Below, in pieces: positions 36,041 through 47,516 of a DNA stretch of 64,000 nucleotides (within the stretch, counting starts at the first letter, position 1; every line of letters begins with the position of its first letter). The notes below the pieces were generated by a model, which saw nothing but the letters and a program-made list of their open reading frames with translations, was not told the origin of the DNA and ran no database searches. The stretch comes from Boesenbergia rotunda (taxonomy: Eukaryota; Streptophyta; Magnoliopsida; Zingiberales; Zingiberaceae), in the NCBI GenBank assembly GCA_024364735.1, contig JAGFNQ010002301.1:26861-90860 (forward strand), given 5' to 3'. Made by a program: the position numbers and the translations under genes.

Positions 36041-37852
36041 AAGTACCAAGCAGGAAAACAAACATTATAGATTTAAGGTAAATCAACCTACTCCGATAAG
36101 GGAACAATCATGCATTTAAAGGTAAATAAAGCTAAAGAATCAAGCAAGAAGTACCCATCTTAATTTGTAGTCTGTAAAATATCAGAGAAAAACTCCCATC
36201 CAGAAATCTAACGAAAATCAATCAATGTCCTCTGCCAAGAACTAAGTTTATCTATTTATAAAATTAATTAAAATAGCTACATTACTATTTAACCTAATTA
36301 AGATCTAATCCTCGCATTTAATAACTACAAGAAAAATTACGACAATGGTGATACAAGATCAAAAACTAAACCTCTTCAACTACAATCTTGAACCTAAACC
36401 CCAATCAAAAGGTCTTTTGGTAGAATCACATTACAAGGTCAAAGAGTTAACTTTACAAACCAAATTCTTAAAAGGTCGACTCCCCAAATGATAGCTCACG
36501 GTAAGGTTTCAAACATCACATCCTCCAAGTAGTACATGATAGAGGGATAGGTTCATTTCCAAATATCTTCAATTCAAAATTCAAAAGCATAACTCTTAAG
36601 TATCGTACGTGAACCGTATTACCTCAAGACTATATCCACCTAAAATCTTTACTACATTTATGCTAAAGGTCTAAAACAGAGTTAACATCTCCTCTTACTG
36701 ATCTACCTAAAATCTCTAGGTCTATAATCCGTCACCATTCACACTAGCCTCACATCTATAATCACAATTAAACCCATTACAACAAACACTACAACAACAC
36801 ATCTCACTGTAGGACTGGAAGAATCAAACCAACATATCTCTAATCCTAAGAACTGGTCCTCAGAGTAGCTTATGACACATCAGAACCAGAGGCAAGTCTA
36901 GATCAGAATTACCTAAAGACCTCCCAAATCCAACAGAGAAGAACTCTTTACTATGCTCCTCATGATAAGAACCACGACATCAAAATTGAAGACCAAGATC
37001 CATTATACACAAATGACCATGAACATGATCAGAAATCCCAAATCCCGACTAGTGGAATCCAACGAAGAAAAACCATTTACCTCTACTGATCTAGCTTAAC
37101 ACATGAACAATTTCATCAAGTTATCACAAAACCCATAACAAACGAAACCTTAACTGTACTACCACTCACCTGTATATGGCAGTGGCATCAACCACCTGCG
37201 CAGATCCAAACATCCTCAAACCAATCGCCGCCAGAAAATAACCGATAGGACACAATTTCATTCCCCGCTCTAGGTGCGTCGTACGACACCCTCTCACCGA
37301 GGTCAGGGAAAATCTACCACAAGAATCACTTAGAACGTTGAACCCAACACCACTCTCTTGCCATAATCGGAGAGAACAGTAAAAGATTGAGAGAGCACTG
37401 GCCTACCTATCATCGGCAGGCATGGAACGTCCAGAGATCTATGGTAACTTGCAACCAGGAAACATGAGCTCGAGAGCCGAACGGCGAGGAATGGAATAAT
37501 AATAGTTGGTCGTAGGAGAACAAGTGCTTTAAGTGATAGGAAGAGATCCACTACTTGGTCGAGTGGAGGAGCCGATAGGCGCTGGATCGGCAAGGAGTTA
37601 GTCTTGGCGTCGGCGAAAACCGCAAGGGAAAAGGGCAGGGTATTAAGCCAAGGTACATTTCCACTTTACCCTACAATTTCAGGTTATTTGCATCTCACCG
37701 TTAAGTTAGGGTATCTTTTACGGTTCAACCCTTTGATTCTGATCTATTACAACCACCCATTGACTTTCGAGTTTTATTTTTTTTTAAGCTGAGAAAAAAA
37801 TATTCTCAAAATTTTATTTACCAGTTCCTGATTTGCCGAATTTAACCCTTGC
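36041..37852. other. Retrotransposon-derived sequence without recognisable genes
   Basis: No domain is seen on either strand. It lies between the recognisable right TGTCAC-type LTR and the point where the LTR of element A resumes. Confidence 0.45.
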
Positions 37853-38705
37853 AGTATAATCTTAACTTTTGGGGGCTATTTATAACTCGAAACTTAGGGA
37901 GCGCTTGGTAAGCGGGTTTAGAAGGCGGGAATGAGAATGAAATCTATTTCATTCCCATTTATGATGCTTGGTATATGGGAATCAGAATTAAAATATGGAC
38001 ATGATACTCCTGATTTTATAACCCAACCCCACTAGGTTATCACTAAACTCATAAATCCCTCAATCAAAATTCATTACTATTACCATTGTCGAATGTATAC
38101 CAAGCACCCCCTTAATGTTACTATTATGCTGACGTTGACCTAAGGTGCCTCAGATGGATAAAGTTTTATCTACGGGCGCCAATGATAACTTGTTGATAAG
38201 CTCTGTTCTAAGGCGCCTCAGGTTGGAACTGAGGCGCCTCAGTTCTGATCTACGCCTCTGGTTCAAATGGAGGTGCCTCAGTTCAGTTTTTGTGCAAACC
38301 TGAAACTTTCAGCTAAGGCGCCTCAGTTGGCCAAATGGTCAAAGTCAGTATTTGTATTGACTTTTTCGTCCTTTTTCGCTTGGGTGATTTTTGGCCCACC
38401 AGAGTTAGACTCATCTGAACTTGACTCTGGCCTTCGCTTTGGACGGACTTCCTCCCGGTTTCTCGTCCCTCGAAGGTCGTGTGCATCATTTTCGCTCCAT
38501 CAATGTACTCTTTTGCAGACCTTCGCGTCCCTCGGATGCACCGAGTCTGTCGACTCCCTTCCCGTGTCATACTTCTTGACTGTTGCGTCTTCCGCTCGAC
38601 TTCCTGGACTCCTAAGCACCTGCACACTTAGACACATGGATCAAAACATACCAGGAACTAACTTGACTTGGTTGATCATATCAAAACCAATCTGGAATAC
38701 TTACT
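37853..38705 (-). repeat. 5' LTR of element A, second fragment
   Basis: Resumes with TATAATCTTAACTTTTGGGGG, matching 16173 onward in the 3' LTR. It contains a nested Tourist-like MITE and several GGCGCCTCAG inverted words (38210-38330). It ends TACTTACT followed by the TAAGC duplication. Confidence 0.8.
37897..38111. mobile_element. 215-bp Tourist-like MITE with TTA target duplication
   Basis: The termini GGGAGCGCTTGGTA and TACCAAGCACCCCC are inverted repeats with two mismatches. TTA flanks both sides (37894-37896 and 38112-38114). The uninterrupted LTR at 16202-16212 lacks it. TTA duplications and GGG...TTGGTA termini fit the PIF/Harbinger superfamily. Confidence 0.88.
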
Positions 38706-38710
38706 TAAGC

Positions 38711-39238
38711 TTGATAAAAAAAGATCAAGCAACTAATTGACTAATCTGGATCATTTTCTATAGATCATGCACGAAGATAATATAAAGAAATCAAGCAATA
38801 GAACTCCACCTAAAATTGAAGGAATTTTGCTTATTGTGGAGGATCGGCGGCGAAGCACATTGGTAGCAAAATCAACGGAACAACAATTGCGTTGACAAAA
38901 TAGTAGTGCCATCGACGAAGTGAAGAGGCGACAAAGATGAGAGCAATGACTTATGGAGAGAGAAATGATGAGATCTCTTAGACATTAAGATTTTTGATTT
39001 AAAGAGATTATAATGAGAAGGAGGTTGCGAGATCATGGGCAAAGGGAAAAGGAAAGGTTCAGATGTGTTTTTTTAATGGCACTTTTGTGAAAAAGTCTAA
39101 TAAGTTTGAATAAAAATCACAAAGGCTCATATGTGTTTTTTTAATGCCACTTTTGTGAAAAAGCCTAATAAGTTTGAATAAAAATCACAATTGTACCCTT
39201 TATTTTTTAATATAACAGCATATGAGGTATGCGAGCTA
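38711..39238. repeat. Intergenic, with a 66-bp tandem duplication
   Basis: ATGTGTTTTTTTAATG(G/C)CAC recurs at 39063 and 39129, followed by the same AAAAGTCTAATAAG-type sequence. No gene is seen. Confidence 0.7.
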
Positions 39239-39454
39239 TGATAGGAAGAGTAAAAATAAGAGAGTGAATGATGTGATACTTGAGTGAATGACGTGACACT
39301 TTACGTGCATACGTCCGATTATCGCTTGGACACCATCGGCGGCCTCGGCCGCCACTTCGAATTAAACTATACCCTGACAGGCACGGTGAACCCGTCGGAC
39401 ATCGCTGCATGCAAAGTGCCACGTCATTCACTTTACCATTCACTCTCCCTATCA
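39239..39454. mobile_element. MITE-like inverted-repeat element, copy 1
   Basis: Begins TGATAGGAAGAGT and ends CACTCTCCCTATCA. About 60 bp at each end are inverted repeats rich in GAGTGAATGACGTG words. The core is GC-rich with GGCGGCC words and a CACGGTGAACCCGTCGG block shared with 39479-39700, 44335-44690 and 53566-53918. Confidence 0.75.
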
Positions 39455-39478
39455 TTTTTCATATTAGTGGAAGAGATA

Positions 39479-39700
39479 TGATAGGGAGAGTGAAAATGGG
39501 AGAGTGAATGGTAGAGTGAATGACGTGGCGCTTTACATGCACACGTTCGATTATCACTTGGACACCATCGACGGCCTTCGGCCGCAGTCCCGAATCAAAC
39601 TATACCCTGGAAGCACGATGAACCTGTCGGAGATCGCTACATGCAAAATATCACATTATTTACTCTACTATTTACTCTTCTATTTTTACTCTCTCTATCA
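39479..39700. mobile_element. MITE-like inverted-repeat element, copy 2
   Basis: Begins TGATAGGGAGAGTG and ends ACTCTCTCTATCA. Same organisation and core as copy 1, only 24 bases away and in the same orientation. Confidence 0.75.
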
Positions 39701-40144
39701 ATTTTTTTTAGTGGAATTTTAGGAGCAAGGAGCACTTGCACACCCTCGTGCACCCTTGCCTCCGCCAATGAATTTGTGATAGGTTTTAAAATAAATAAAA
39801 ACTTATTAAAAAAGCTTGAACCATTCTAGAGGTAAGATTTTATATTTGTAGTTAAAAAGCGATGGTGAAAATTCAAATTTATTTTTGATGATGAAGTTCA
39901 TAATTAATGATAAAATAGTATTGATTTATAATTTATGATTTGTAATATAGGTAAAAAAATTATAGATAGGTTTTCTCATTCTAGAGAGAATAATAAATTT
40001 TTATATTTTGGATATGTATCGATTGATTAGAAAATTTTATTTAGTGATTTAATCATTGGTGATATCCTTAAATTCTAAAAAGTAAGATCGTAAATAAATA
40101 AAAATAATAAAAACAAACAAACTTAAAAAACCTGGGTAGGCAGC
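39701..40144. other. Intergenic AT-rich sequence upstream of the phosphatase gene
   Basis: No gene is seen. A hAT-terminus-like word, CCTCCGCCAATG, occurs near 39757 but no partner or target duplication could be matched. Confidence 0.45.
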
Positions 40145-40465
40145 GTGCATTGCACTAGATCGAACGAACCCTTGTTCTCCAGGCGCCTTTGGAGCAACCA
40201 CTTGGGCGTCCATCGTTTCTGGTCAAAGGCGTACGAGGTGCGCTCGCGGTGGACCTCTCTCCTGGGACGGCGATCCGCACCTGTAGGCACTCGCAAAAGC
40301 CTCCGCCACTTCTTCACCTCTTCTTCTTCTTCCTCTTATTCAGCCTTTCAATCGCTTGCTTTTTCCCCATTTCACGAACAACTCCGGCACAATCGTCGAC
40401 GTGATTGGGATCCTCTTGCATTTTATCTAATCTCCTCCCTGTTCGAGGTCGAACTGCCCTTTCAG
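40145..40465 (+). promoter_or_regulatory. Probable 5' UTR exon of the phosphatase gene
   Basis: A GC-richer stretch with CTTCTTC tracts ends at CTTTCAG followed by the donor GTACGC at 40466. The next plausible acceptor is ACAATAG at about 41577, just ahead of the start codon at 41598. This gives a leader intron of about 1.1 kb. The transcript start itself was not located. Confidence 0.45.
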
Positions 40466-41597
40466 GTACGCTGGAAGTAAGGAAATCCATTTTCTTTTTT
40501 AGTCTTTTTGGGTGTAGTGAGCAGCTTGGTTTATGGCATTGGATGCATTCTGTTGTTTGATCTGATACTTTTGGTTGATAAACAGATTTCACTTTGAATG
40601 GAATAATTAATCTAGATTCTTACTGCTTTTGGGTTTCAGCAAAAGTGAGAAAATCGTTTTTTGTCTTACGTATGGAAATAAGCATCTTGATTTGACGTTT
40701 TGCGAGTAGTCTCTCTATGGTAGTATGAAATCATTATCCCTCCCTTCCACGACTTTCACTCCTGAGGAAGGGTCATTGTTCACTCGACTTGGAAATAAGG
40801 TTACCAGAGTTTGTCAATTGGGGTGCATAAATTTGGTGGTTGGAGCTTCGTTTACAGGGGAGAAAGAAGACTGACATTGGATGGAGAAATGAAGCTTGCT
40901 ACATTGTGTGAATTCAATCGAATTTGAGTGAAGTTTACACAATCCACTTTGGTCTTTTTACACCTATTAGTTAGACTATGTCTCTTCAGCTTCACCTATC
41001 CTACTTTTATTTGGACCTTTAGATCATCTGGACAATCAAAATCACCCCATAAACCATTTTGGAGAAGGTGAACACTGAATTAGGCTTTGGTACAATTTGA
41101 ACCTTTAAATCACTTAGAAGACTGGGACAAAATTGATGAAGCAAAAGGATAAATATCTTATAAAGATAAATAGAATTCATCCAGAGAAAAAAAAAACTCT
41201 CAATTTGAGATTCTCAATGTAAATTTTTCATGTGCTTCAAGAGCTCTCCTTTTCTTCTTCTTTCTGTTATGAAAAATCTGTTTTTGAGATTCTTTTAGTT
41301 TCAAAAAGTCCAGCAATTTTTTGGATCCGATGATTGTTTATGTCATGTATACACGTGCATCTTTCTTTCTCTTGGAACATTTTGTGCATCTCTACTTTGC
41401 TGTAATGTATCGAAATTCCTTAGGAAGCTTATCCTGTGGGAATTTTCTGTGATAAACTGGTTTTCATGAATTCATTTTCCTGTTATTTTTACCAGTAAAA
41501 AGGCCTCTTTCCAAATTATATGAGACTGTTTTTCCTTAATCACCCAGCCTTTTTTTGGTTAGGAAAAAATACAATAGTTTGTTGCTCGACAAAGAAA

Positions 41598-42643
41598 ATG
41601 GGGATATCAAAGGTTATGGGATGTGTGTCAACAATTCTCTTTTCGGCTTCTATTTGCCTGAAGAAATCCGGCAGAACATACACCGCAGCACCCCTTCTAC
41701 TGGCTGCTTTGGTTGGGTACACAGTCTCCATTGCATCTCATCCGGCTATAAATTTGCCCTTGATCCTGGGAAAGAGCTCTCATGGGAGCTTCCCTCTTTG
41801 GTCAAAGTTTCTTTTTGCCCCATATCTATTGACGGTTCGAGCATATGTTGTTTTCAAGAGAACAAAGAGAAGAGAGTCATTGTATGATGAAATTTCTGAG
41901 GGACTATATCTTGGAGGGTGGCCAACTTCATTGAGTCGTTTGCCTCCCGATGACCCTGCAGTGATCGATTGCACATGTGAATTACCGAGGAGCTACTTTG
42001 TTCCTGCAGAATCTTATCTTTGCATCCCTTTATGGGACTCCAGATCCCCCAATCCTACACAAATAGAACATGCTGTCCGTTGGGCTTGCCAAAAGAGGTC
42101 TGAAAAGAAACCAGTTTACATTCATTGTGCAAATGGTTAGTTTCTGCACCCCTTTTAATTTATTTACTTTTCAATGTTGAGTTCTTGTCAAGTAAAGCAG
42201 GCAATATGTGTAGTTAATGCTTCTTTGGTTCTAAGCTTCTCTTACATGTCCTTGCGCCTCTTCTTTATATCTTCCATCCAAATAATCTAACCCTAGTATT
42301 AGTAGTGGTAGTTGCTTCTTTGGTGAAAGCTAGTGATGCAACTATTCTTTCACCCATTGCAATGCCTGAATTTTGAAAATTTAGTTTTCCCATATGTGAA
42401 TTCGTGTGTTGGTCACTTTTATTATTTAACCACTTCATTTTTGCTTACGGTTGCTCGACAACAGGCCATGGCAGGAGTGTTTGTGTTATGTGCGCGCTCC
42501 TCGTTGAATTAGGAGTGGCTGAAAGCTGGAAAGATGCTGAGAAGATGATAAGAGAGAAGCGTCCTTTGATCAGGATGAATGCTCAGCACAGGAAAAGGTT
42601 AGAAGAGTGGTCCAAACGCCGCATCGGATCGACGACTAAATGA
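41598..42643 (+). CDS. Membrane-anchored dual-specificity phosphatase-like protein, 2 exons
   Basis: Exons are 41598-42135 and 42465-42643, joined by a GT-AG intron in phase 1, giving 238 residues. The cysteine-phosphatase signature HCXXGXXR is split by the intron: VYIHCAN ends exon 1 and GHGRSVCV begins exon 2, with nucleophile Cys177 and Arg183. An acidic loop (LWDSRSPNP) precedes it and supplies the expected general-acid Asp. Residues 1-90 hold three or four hydrophobic segments (GCVSTILFSASICL, APLLLAALVGYTVSI, FLFAPYLLTVRAYVVF) before the YDEISEGLYLGGWP start of the catalytic domain. The layout recalls plant proteins annotated as YnbD-like phosphatases. The substrate, protein or lipid, cannot be told from sequence. 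The ATG at 41598 follows a good acceptor; an earlier in-frame ATG at 41520 lies before that acceptor. Confidence 0.85.
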
Positions 42644-43429
42644 ATGGGTGTTTATGTTCTTGACAGATACCATATTGCCACTAACAAGTTGAGAAAACAC
42701 AGCATCAGGCCAAGTCAAGAAAACATATTGCGATTGAGAGTGAAGGTGCCTGAGCATTTCCCTCCCCCCAATTTCTTTAATATTGTTTAAATCACCTTTG
42801 ATTTATTTGTTAATGATAGAGTACAATATAGTCAAATTTAAGAGAGTTTTTGAATCTTTTGCGATTGCCAGAGGAATTTCAGTCCCACATCTACAGTTTA
42901 GTGAGACCGAATGCGTTTAAATATATTCCACTCTGGGAACTCAATTTTGTCATAAATAGTTCGACAAATTTGCTTAAAATTAGTGTGATCTCAACCATTC
43001 AAGAGACAGGGCCGATTGTCTGAGATTTGATGTTCTCTTATTCATGATTTTTTTTAATGCCCAAGGATAAAACTGAGATGAATGTAGTCAAAGAAAATAT
43101 CCAAGCAAAAGATGTGAGCTATTCTATATGAGATTAGCTAGGTTTGAACAGGACAACTTGAGTGAGAAATCAAAGCAAGTAGAGAGTTTTTTTCCTCTTT
43201 CAAGCAACACGGAGTTTCTTTTCTTCCTCGCTATAAGAAAAGCTTCGACTATCGGATCGGTGCACTACGCGAACAAAGACATCTTCAACAATTATTAGAA
43301 ACTCTATATAAAAGCTCCTTAAAGCTTTTTGGACACTTAAACTTACATGAAAAATATCCTTGAATCTCCTACGAACAAGTGCTTACAAATATCATAAAAA
43401 AAACCATGTTGTAGCTAGTGTTTCTAATA
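42644..43429. other. 3' flank of the phosphatase gene and intergenic sequence
   Basis: No further gene is seen. The first part probably holds the 3' UTR. Confidence 0.5.
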
Positions 43430-44110
43430 TATATATTTTTACAATTATATAAAATATTTTTCACATCTATTAATATCTATAAAACACAGTTTTACATACA
43501 GATGTGACATTCACAGGAAGCTTAAGATTCCCGTCAAAATCGAATATAAATTTTCTAGATAAAAAATTTATAATTAAAAATACAAATTCAAAAGAAAATA
43601 TATAATTATAAATCCTAAAAAAGAAAAATTCAGATCTATATCCAAAATTAAAATTTATAAAAAAATTTATCAAATTCAAAAAAGATAATTTCAAATTTTA
43701 ACTATATGTTCTTATCAGTTTAATATCTGATATGTGGGTCATTAGTCCACTTTAATATTAAATTAATTTTTATATAGGGATGACCCATCATAGTAGCTTG
43801 CTACTAGGGTTTTCATGTGTCGCCTGTGTGTTGTACTATAGCACAGGTCTGGCATACCCCTATTAAAGCAAAGTAAATTTTAGATCGCATCCGCATCCAC
43901 ATCCACCACCCTTATAAAACTTATAATCATCATTAATATCTTATATTATAAAAAATAATACTATATCTTACATTGACATGAATCCATGATGAAATAAAAT
44001 TACTTTTCATTTTAATATTTCATTTAATAATAAAAATTGATATATATATATATATATTATTTATTTGAATTGTGTAAGATTCTCGTGTATCGTATGGATA
44101 TTATACTAGT
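43430..44110. repeat. AT-rich duplicated block, copy 1 (carries the truncated U2)
   Basis: It is similar to 46780-47750 along its length: the CTATAAAACACAG / GTGACATTCA upstream module, then U2 sequence, then a downstream CCACCCTTATAAAACTTAT module. The copy here lacks the segment holding the U2 promoter and the first part of U2. Confidence 0.8.
43707..43860 (+). pseudogene. 5'-truncated U2 snRNA pseudogene
   Basis: It starts inside U2 at TGTTCTTATCAGTTTAATATC and continues to the 3' end. Compared with 47320-47516 it lacks the first 39 or so bases, including the branch-point-recognising GTAGTA, and has no upstream element or TATA box. It is therefore not expected to be transcribed as U2. Confidence 0.85.
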
Positions 44111-44334
44111 ACATCTTAAATTATATATATGATCTCATTCTTCCGAGTAATTCATTAGTCTTATTTTTTTAATTAATATTTAATTTATATCGATTAATTA
44201 AAAAAATGATCATTTCGATTTTAAAAAAATCATTGATTATCGAAATGATTATCAAAATAAATTAAAAATGATAACACCGGGCATGCCCAATTCATTAGGT
44301 TTTTCAGATGACATTAGATTTTTTTTAAGAGTAA

Positions 44335-44690
44335 TGATACGCACAGTGAAAGTGAATGTCTCAGTGAAAATTTTGACCGTCAATCGACGGCACGTCCGAT
44401 GTCCGATCGTCGATCGGACACTACCGGCGGCCGAAGGCCGCCGCCCTGAACCAAACTATACCCCGGGGGGCACGGTGAACCCGTCGGGGATCACCACAAT
44501 TGCGATCTCGCATCATTGACCGTCGATTTCGATGGGTTCACTGTTGCCGGCGATCCTGACGAGTTCACCGTCCTCCCAAGGTATAGTTTGATTCGGGATG
44601 ACAATCAGAGGCCGCCGGTGGTGTCCGATCGACGATCGAACATGTACACATTAACTGCATGTCATTCACTATAATTTTCACTCTCCCAAA
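44335..44690. mobile_element. Foldback MITE-like element related to the 39.2-kb pair
   Basis: The left end AGTGAAAGTGAATGTC is answered by GACATGCAGTTAATG-type sequence inverted at the right, and CAAACTATACCCCGGG by GGTATAGTTTG. The GC-rich core has GGCGGCCG and CGATCGTCGATCGG palindromes. Nearest relative in the window is 53566-53918. Confidence 0.7.
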
Positions 44691-45466
44691 TTTACTATTC
44701 AAATCATTTCTCTTTTTTTAATTGGCAAGGGTGAATATCAAATACTTCAAATCGACTTATGCCAAGATGATCAATTTGACGAATTGATTATCAAAATAAA
44801 TTAAAAAATCCTCATGAAAATATATCCAAATAATTAATATTCTTAAGTCTTTTTTCACATAAATAAAATTTTCCTATAATGCACTGCAACTTAAATTTAA
44901 ATTTTAAATCTCTTAATTATGAAAACCTAACCAATCGCCAAGTTCATTTTATTTTAATAATTCAAATATTCAACCATCTGAATTGACTAAAATTAATATT
45001 AAAAGTGACAGATTCGACTAAAACTTTTTATCGATCATTAAAAAAAATAATACTCATAAAACTCATCCAAATCCACATTCTTAAATATATTTCTCATTAG
45101 CCTCCGAGACTATAATATAACGAAAAGACAATTAATTATCCCTCAAATATACACGATTTGATCTTTAGCTATGAAGAATTTTATAAAAAAAAAATTCCAA
45201 ATGAGATAAACAACCATGAAATGTTAAACTTATAAACCATCCGTCACGAACACTCGATTTACCCTGATAGTCGATGAAAATTTTTTATAAAATCGAATCG
45301 GTCATCCCAAATTCAATATTACCCACTTGATTAATTTTTTTTTTTTTGTTGAGTATACATTTCTCATTAAAAGATTTTTTTTTTACAATATACCAAAGAT
45401 TTAAATATTTGATCCTTTAATTATCCTTTCAAATAATTTCGTTGCAGCATCGCCCCGTGGAACCAA
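44691..45466. other. AT-rich intergenic sequence
   Basis: No gene, RNA or clear repeat recognised. Confidence 0.5.
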
Positions 45467-45614
45467 TCTACCGATTCCCTTTCTGATTGCATTTTCCGTT
45501 TAATTTCCCAACCAGGGCAAGTCGACAAACGACATTTATATCGCGAGGACATCCATTTGCCGCCACAATTATCATCATTATTTGCATTAACTTTAATTTA
45601 ATAATTTGATGTCG

Positions 45615-45616
<2 letters not shown>

Positions 45617-45667
<51 letters not shown>
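45617..45667. repeat. (ATA)n microsatellite
   Basis: About sixteen uninterrupted ATA/AAT triplets. Confidence 0.97.
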
Positions 45668-45816
45668 TACCAGATCTGTTCATCATATCATCCTCGCCTC
45701 CCACTAAAACAATTAGAAAAAAAAGGGAAATCATTGCACACAACCACCGGAGTAAGGAAACCAACGACGGCGACATCGGAGCCGTTGATTGGCAGGCAGG
45801 GGCCGTGGAAACCATT

Positions 45817-46329
45817 TTAGATCTTTTGAAGTTTGTCGGCCTTGACGACGGGGTTGGCGCGGGTGATGGCCTCACGGCCGGCGGCCTTGTAATCAAAGGT
45901 GCAGCCGTGCTGCTCCGCCAGTCGGTGTGCGCCGCAAAAGGTAGCGCCGCACCGGCACCGGAATCCCGTCAGCCCCACCCGCTTCCGGCAACTCGAGCAG
46001 CGGTTCGGCGTCCCCGGTACCACCACCGCCTTCGCCTTTTCCTCTTCGGCAGCAGCCTCCGCATCCACCACCGCGTCCGCCAAAAAGAACAAAGCGGTCG
46101 GGGAGGCGGTCGCGGCGGAGGGACCCGTCACCTCCGCCGCGGCGAGGGGGGACGACGAGGAGGAGACGGGGAAGGCGAGGCAGTTCTTCTGCCGCTGCTG
46201 CTGCTCCTCCTTGAGGCGGCGATCGCGGTAGCACTTGGAGCAGAGGTCCATCGTCGCGGGGCTACCAAAGAAGCCGCAGTTGTTGGCGCAGAGGCGGTGG
46301 CTCTCCTGCACTCGCTGCTCCTCCGCCAT
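45817..46329 (-). CDS. A20/AN1 zinc-finger stress-associated protein
   Basis: Intronless in the coding part, 170 residues, GC-rich. The N-terminal A20 finger has Cys14, Cys18, Cys30 and Cys33 (CX3CX11CX2C) with the GFFGS core. The C-terminal AN1 finger shows CSSC, RCRC, C-GA-H and H-G-C ligands and the TFDYKAAGREAI tail typical of plant stress-associated proteins. A low-complexity Ala/Glu/Val linker joins them. Family members bind ubiquitin or act in abiotic-stress signalling; the specific role here is unknown. The ATG at 46329 was chosen because the open frame upstream of it runs into a probable acceptor (GTGTGTAG at about 46370). With a donor after CTTCTTCTTCAAG near 46482 this implies a leader intron of about 110 bp, common in this family. 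The 5' UTR is rich in GAA/CTT triplets. Confidence 0.95.
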   Translation of the reverse strand: MAEEQRVQESHRLCANNCGFFGSPATMDLCSKCYRDRRLKEEQQQRQKNCLAFPVSSSSSPLAAAEVTGPSAATASPTALFFLADAVVDAEAAAEEEKAKAVVVPGTPNRCSSCRKRVGLTGFRCRCGATFCGAHRLAEQHGCTFDYKAAGREAITRANPVVKADKLQKI

Positions 46330-46779
46330 CCTCCGAGCTATTCCCTTCCGGATCGTCCGATCTACACACACAAAGACAAATCAATATCAAAAAAAAAAAA
46401 AAAATCGACCACAGCTCAAAACAAATAATCGGCTTTAAGATCGATTAATCCGTCGATTTCGGCTCGAAACAACCAAAATACCTTGAAGAAGAAGAAGACG
46501 ATGAAGAAGAAGAATAAGAAGAAGAAGGGAAGAGCAGATGGAATTGCGAGAAGCACGCAGGCGAACTGATTTAAGAAAGGCGATGAGGTTTAGAAGATAC
46601 AGCGGAAAGGGAAAGGGAAAGGGTAAGGGAAAGGGAGGCGGTGGTGGTGGAGTCGGTTTCTGAGGCTGGGATTGGAAATAGGAAGCCGCCAGGCTGGATC
46701 GCGATTTCTAGATATTTAATAGGGAAAGGAAGTCAGGGAAAAGCAACGGAATTGATAAATAATAATAATAATAATAATC

Positions 46780-47235
46780 TATATACCTATCTATCTATTA
46801 ATATTTATAAAACATAATTATACATATAAACGTGGCATTCATGAATTTAAGATTCCTGTCTAAATTGAATATAAATTTTCTAAATAAAAAATTTATAATT
46901 AAAAATACAAATTCAAAAGAAAATATATAATTACATATCCTAAAAGAAAAATTCAAATCTTAATCCAAAATTAAAATTTTAATTAATTAATTAATATCTA
47001 TAAAACACGGTTATACATGTAGACGTGACATTCATGAACTTAGGATTCCCGCCTAAATCGAATATAAATTTTCTAAATAAAAAATTTATAATTAAAAATA
47101 TAAATTCAAAAGAAAATATATAATTACATATCCTAGAAAGAAAAATTCAGATCTTAATCCAAAATTAAAATTTTAAAAAATAATTTATCAGATTCAAAAA
47201 AGATAATTTAAAAAATAATTTTGATATAAGAAAAA
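46780..47235. repeat. AT-rich duplicated block, copy 2, upstream module in tandem
   Basis: A unit of about 195 bp (ATAAAACA, then CGTGGCATTCATGAA, then a CCAAAATTAAAATTTT end) occurs twice in tandem, from about 46795 and 46990, immediately upstream of the U2 gene. A single copy lies in the corresponding block at 43460-43690. Confidence 0.8.
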
Positions 47236-47239
47236 TGAT

Positions 47240-47290
47240 AGTCCCACATTTAAAGTTATCAAGGCGAATTACCCACAGAGCAATTATAAA
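47240..47290 (+). promoter_or_regulatory. Plant snRNA-type promoter: upstream sequence element and TATA box
   Basis: AGTCCCACATT at 47240-47250 matches the plant USE consensus (RTCCCACATCG) in its first nine bases. ATTATAAAAA at 47283-47292 is the TATA box. They sit about 80 and 35 bases ahead of the U2 start, close to the spacing of RNA polymerase II snRNA genes in plants. Confidence 0.75.
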
Positions 47291-47319
47291 AATGGACAAA
47301 GAACGGTAAAACAACTCAT

Positions 47320-47516
47320 ATCTTTCTCGGCCTTTTGGCTAAGATCAAGTGTAGTATCTGTTCTTATCAGTTTAATATCTGATATGTGGGTCATTGGTCT
47401 ACTTTGATATTAAATTAATTATTATATTGGGGATGACCCATCAGGTAGCTTGGTACTAGGATTTTCATGTGTCGCTTGTGTGTTGCACTATAGCATAGGC
47501 CTGATACATGCACCCC
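47320..47516 (+). ncRNA. U2: U2 spliceosomal snRNA
   Basis: The 5' part is textbook U2: ATCTTTCTCGGCCTTTTGGC, then the GTGTAGTATCTG branch-point recognition region and the TTATCAGTTTAATATCTG stem. The 3' stem-loops carry TGTCGCTTGTGTGTTGCAC and GCATAGGCCTG. U2 pairs with the intron branch point in the spliceosome. The promoter elements are in place. The Sm-site region (AATTATTATATTGG) is less U-rich than usual and several stem positions differ from typical plant U2, so it may be a minor variant or a weakly active copy. The end near 47516 is set by the GCACCCC word. Confidence 0.88.

Larger units (their letters stand above)
15858..38705 (-). mobile_element. Non-autonomous Ty1-copia element (element A), hugely expanded by nested insertions
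   Basis: Flanked by TAAGC at 15853-15857 and 38706-38710. The 3' LTR is 15858-16721. The internal region is 16722-18573 with gag only. The 5' LTR runs 18574-18877 and resumes near 37853-38705. The primer-binding site on the minus strand, TGGTATCAAAGTC, lies two bases inside the 5' LTR (plus 18559-18571), so transcription would run leftwards. A purine-rich AAAAAGGGATAGAC sits against the 3' LTR as the polypurine tract. No protease, integrase or reverse transcriptase is present. About 19 kb of younger elements sit inside the 5' LTR. Confidence 0.85.

Noticed and set aside
39745..39775. Right terminus of the hAT element that begins at 11186
   Set aside because: CCTCCGCCAATG resembles an inverted hAT end, but the flanking 8 bp (AATTTGTG) do not match those left of 11186 (GGTTTATA) and no adjacent subterminal match was found.
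40145..40480. Protein-coding first exon for the phosphatase gene (MHCTRSNEP frame)
   Set aside because: The frame does not join to the catalytic exon without stops before 41598, and the sequence looks like a 5' UTR exon with a leader intron.
45805..46428. Plus-strand 207-residue open frame over the A20/AN1 gene
   Set aside because: It is an antisense shadow of a GC-rich gene. The minus strand encodes a complete A20/AN1 protein.
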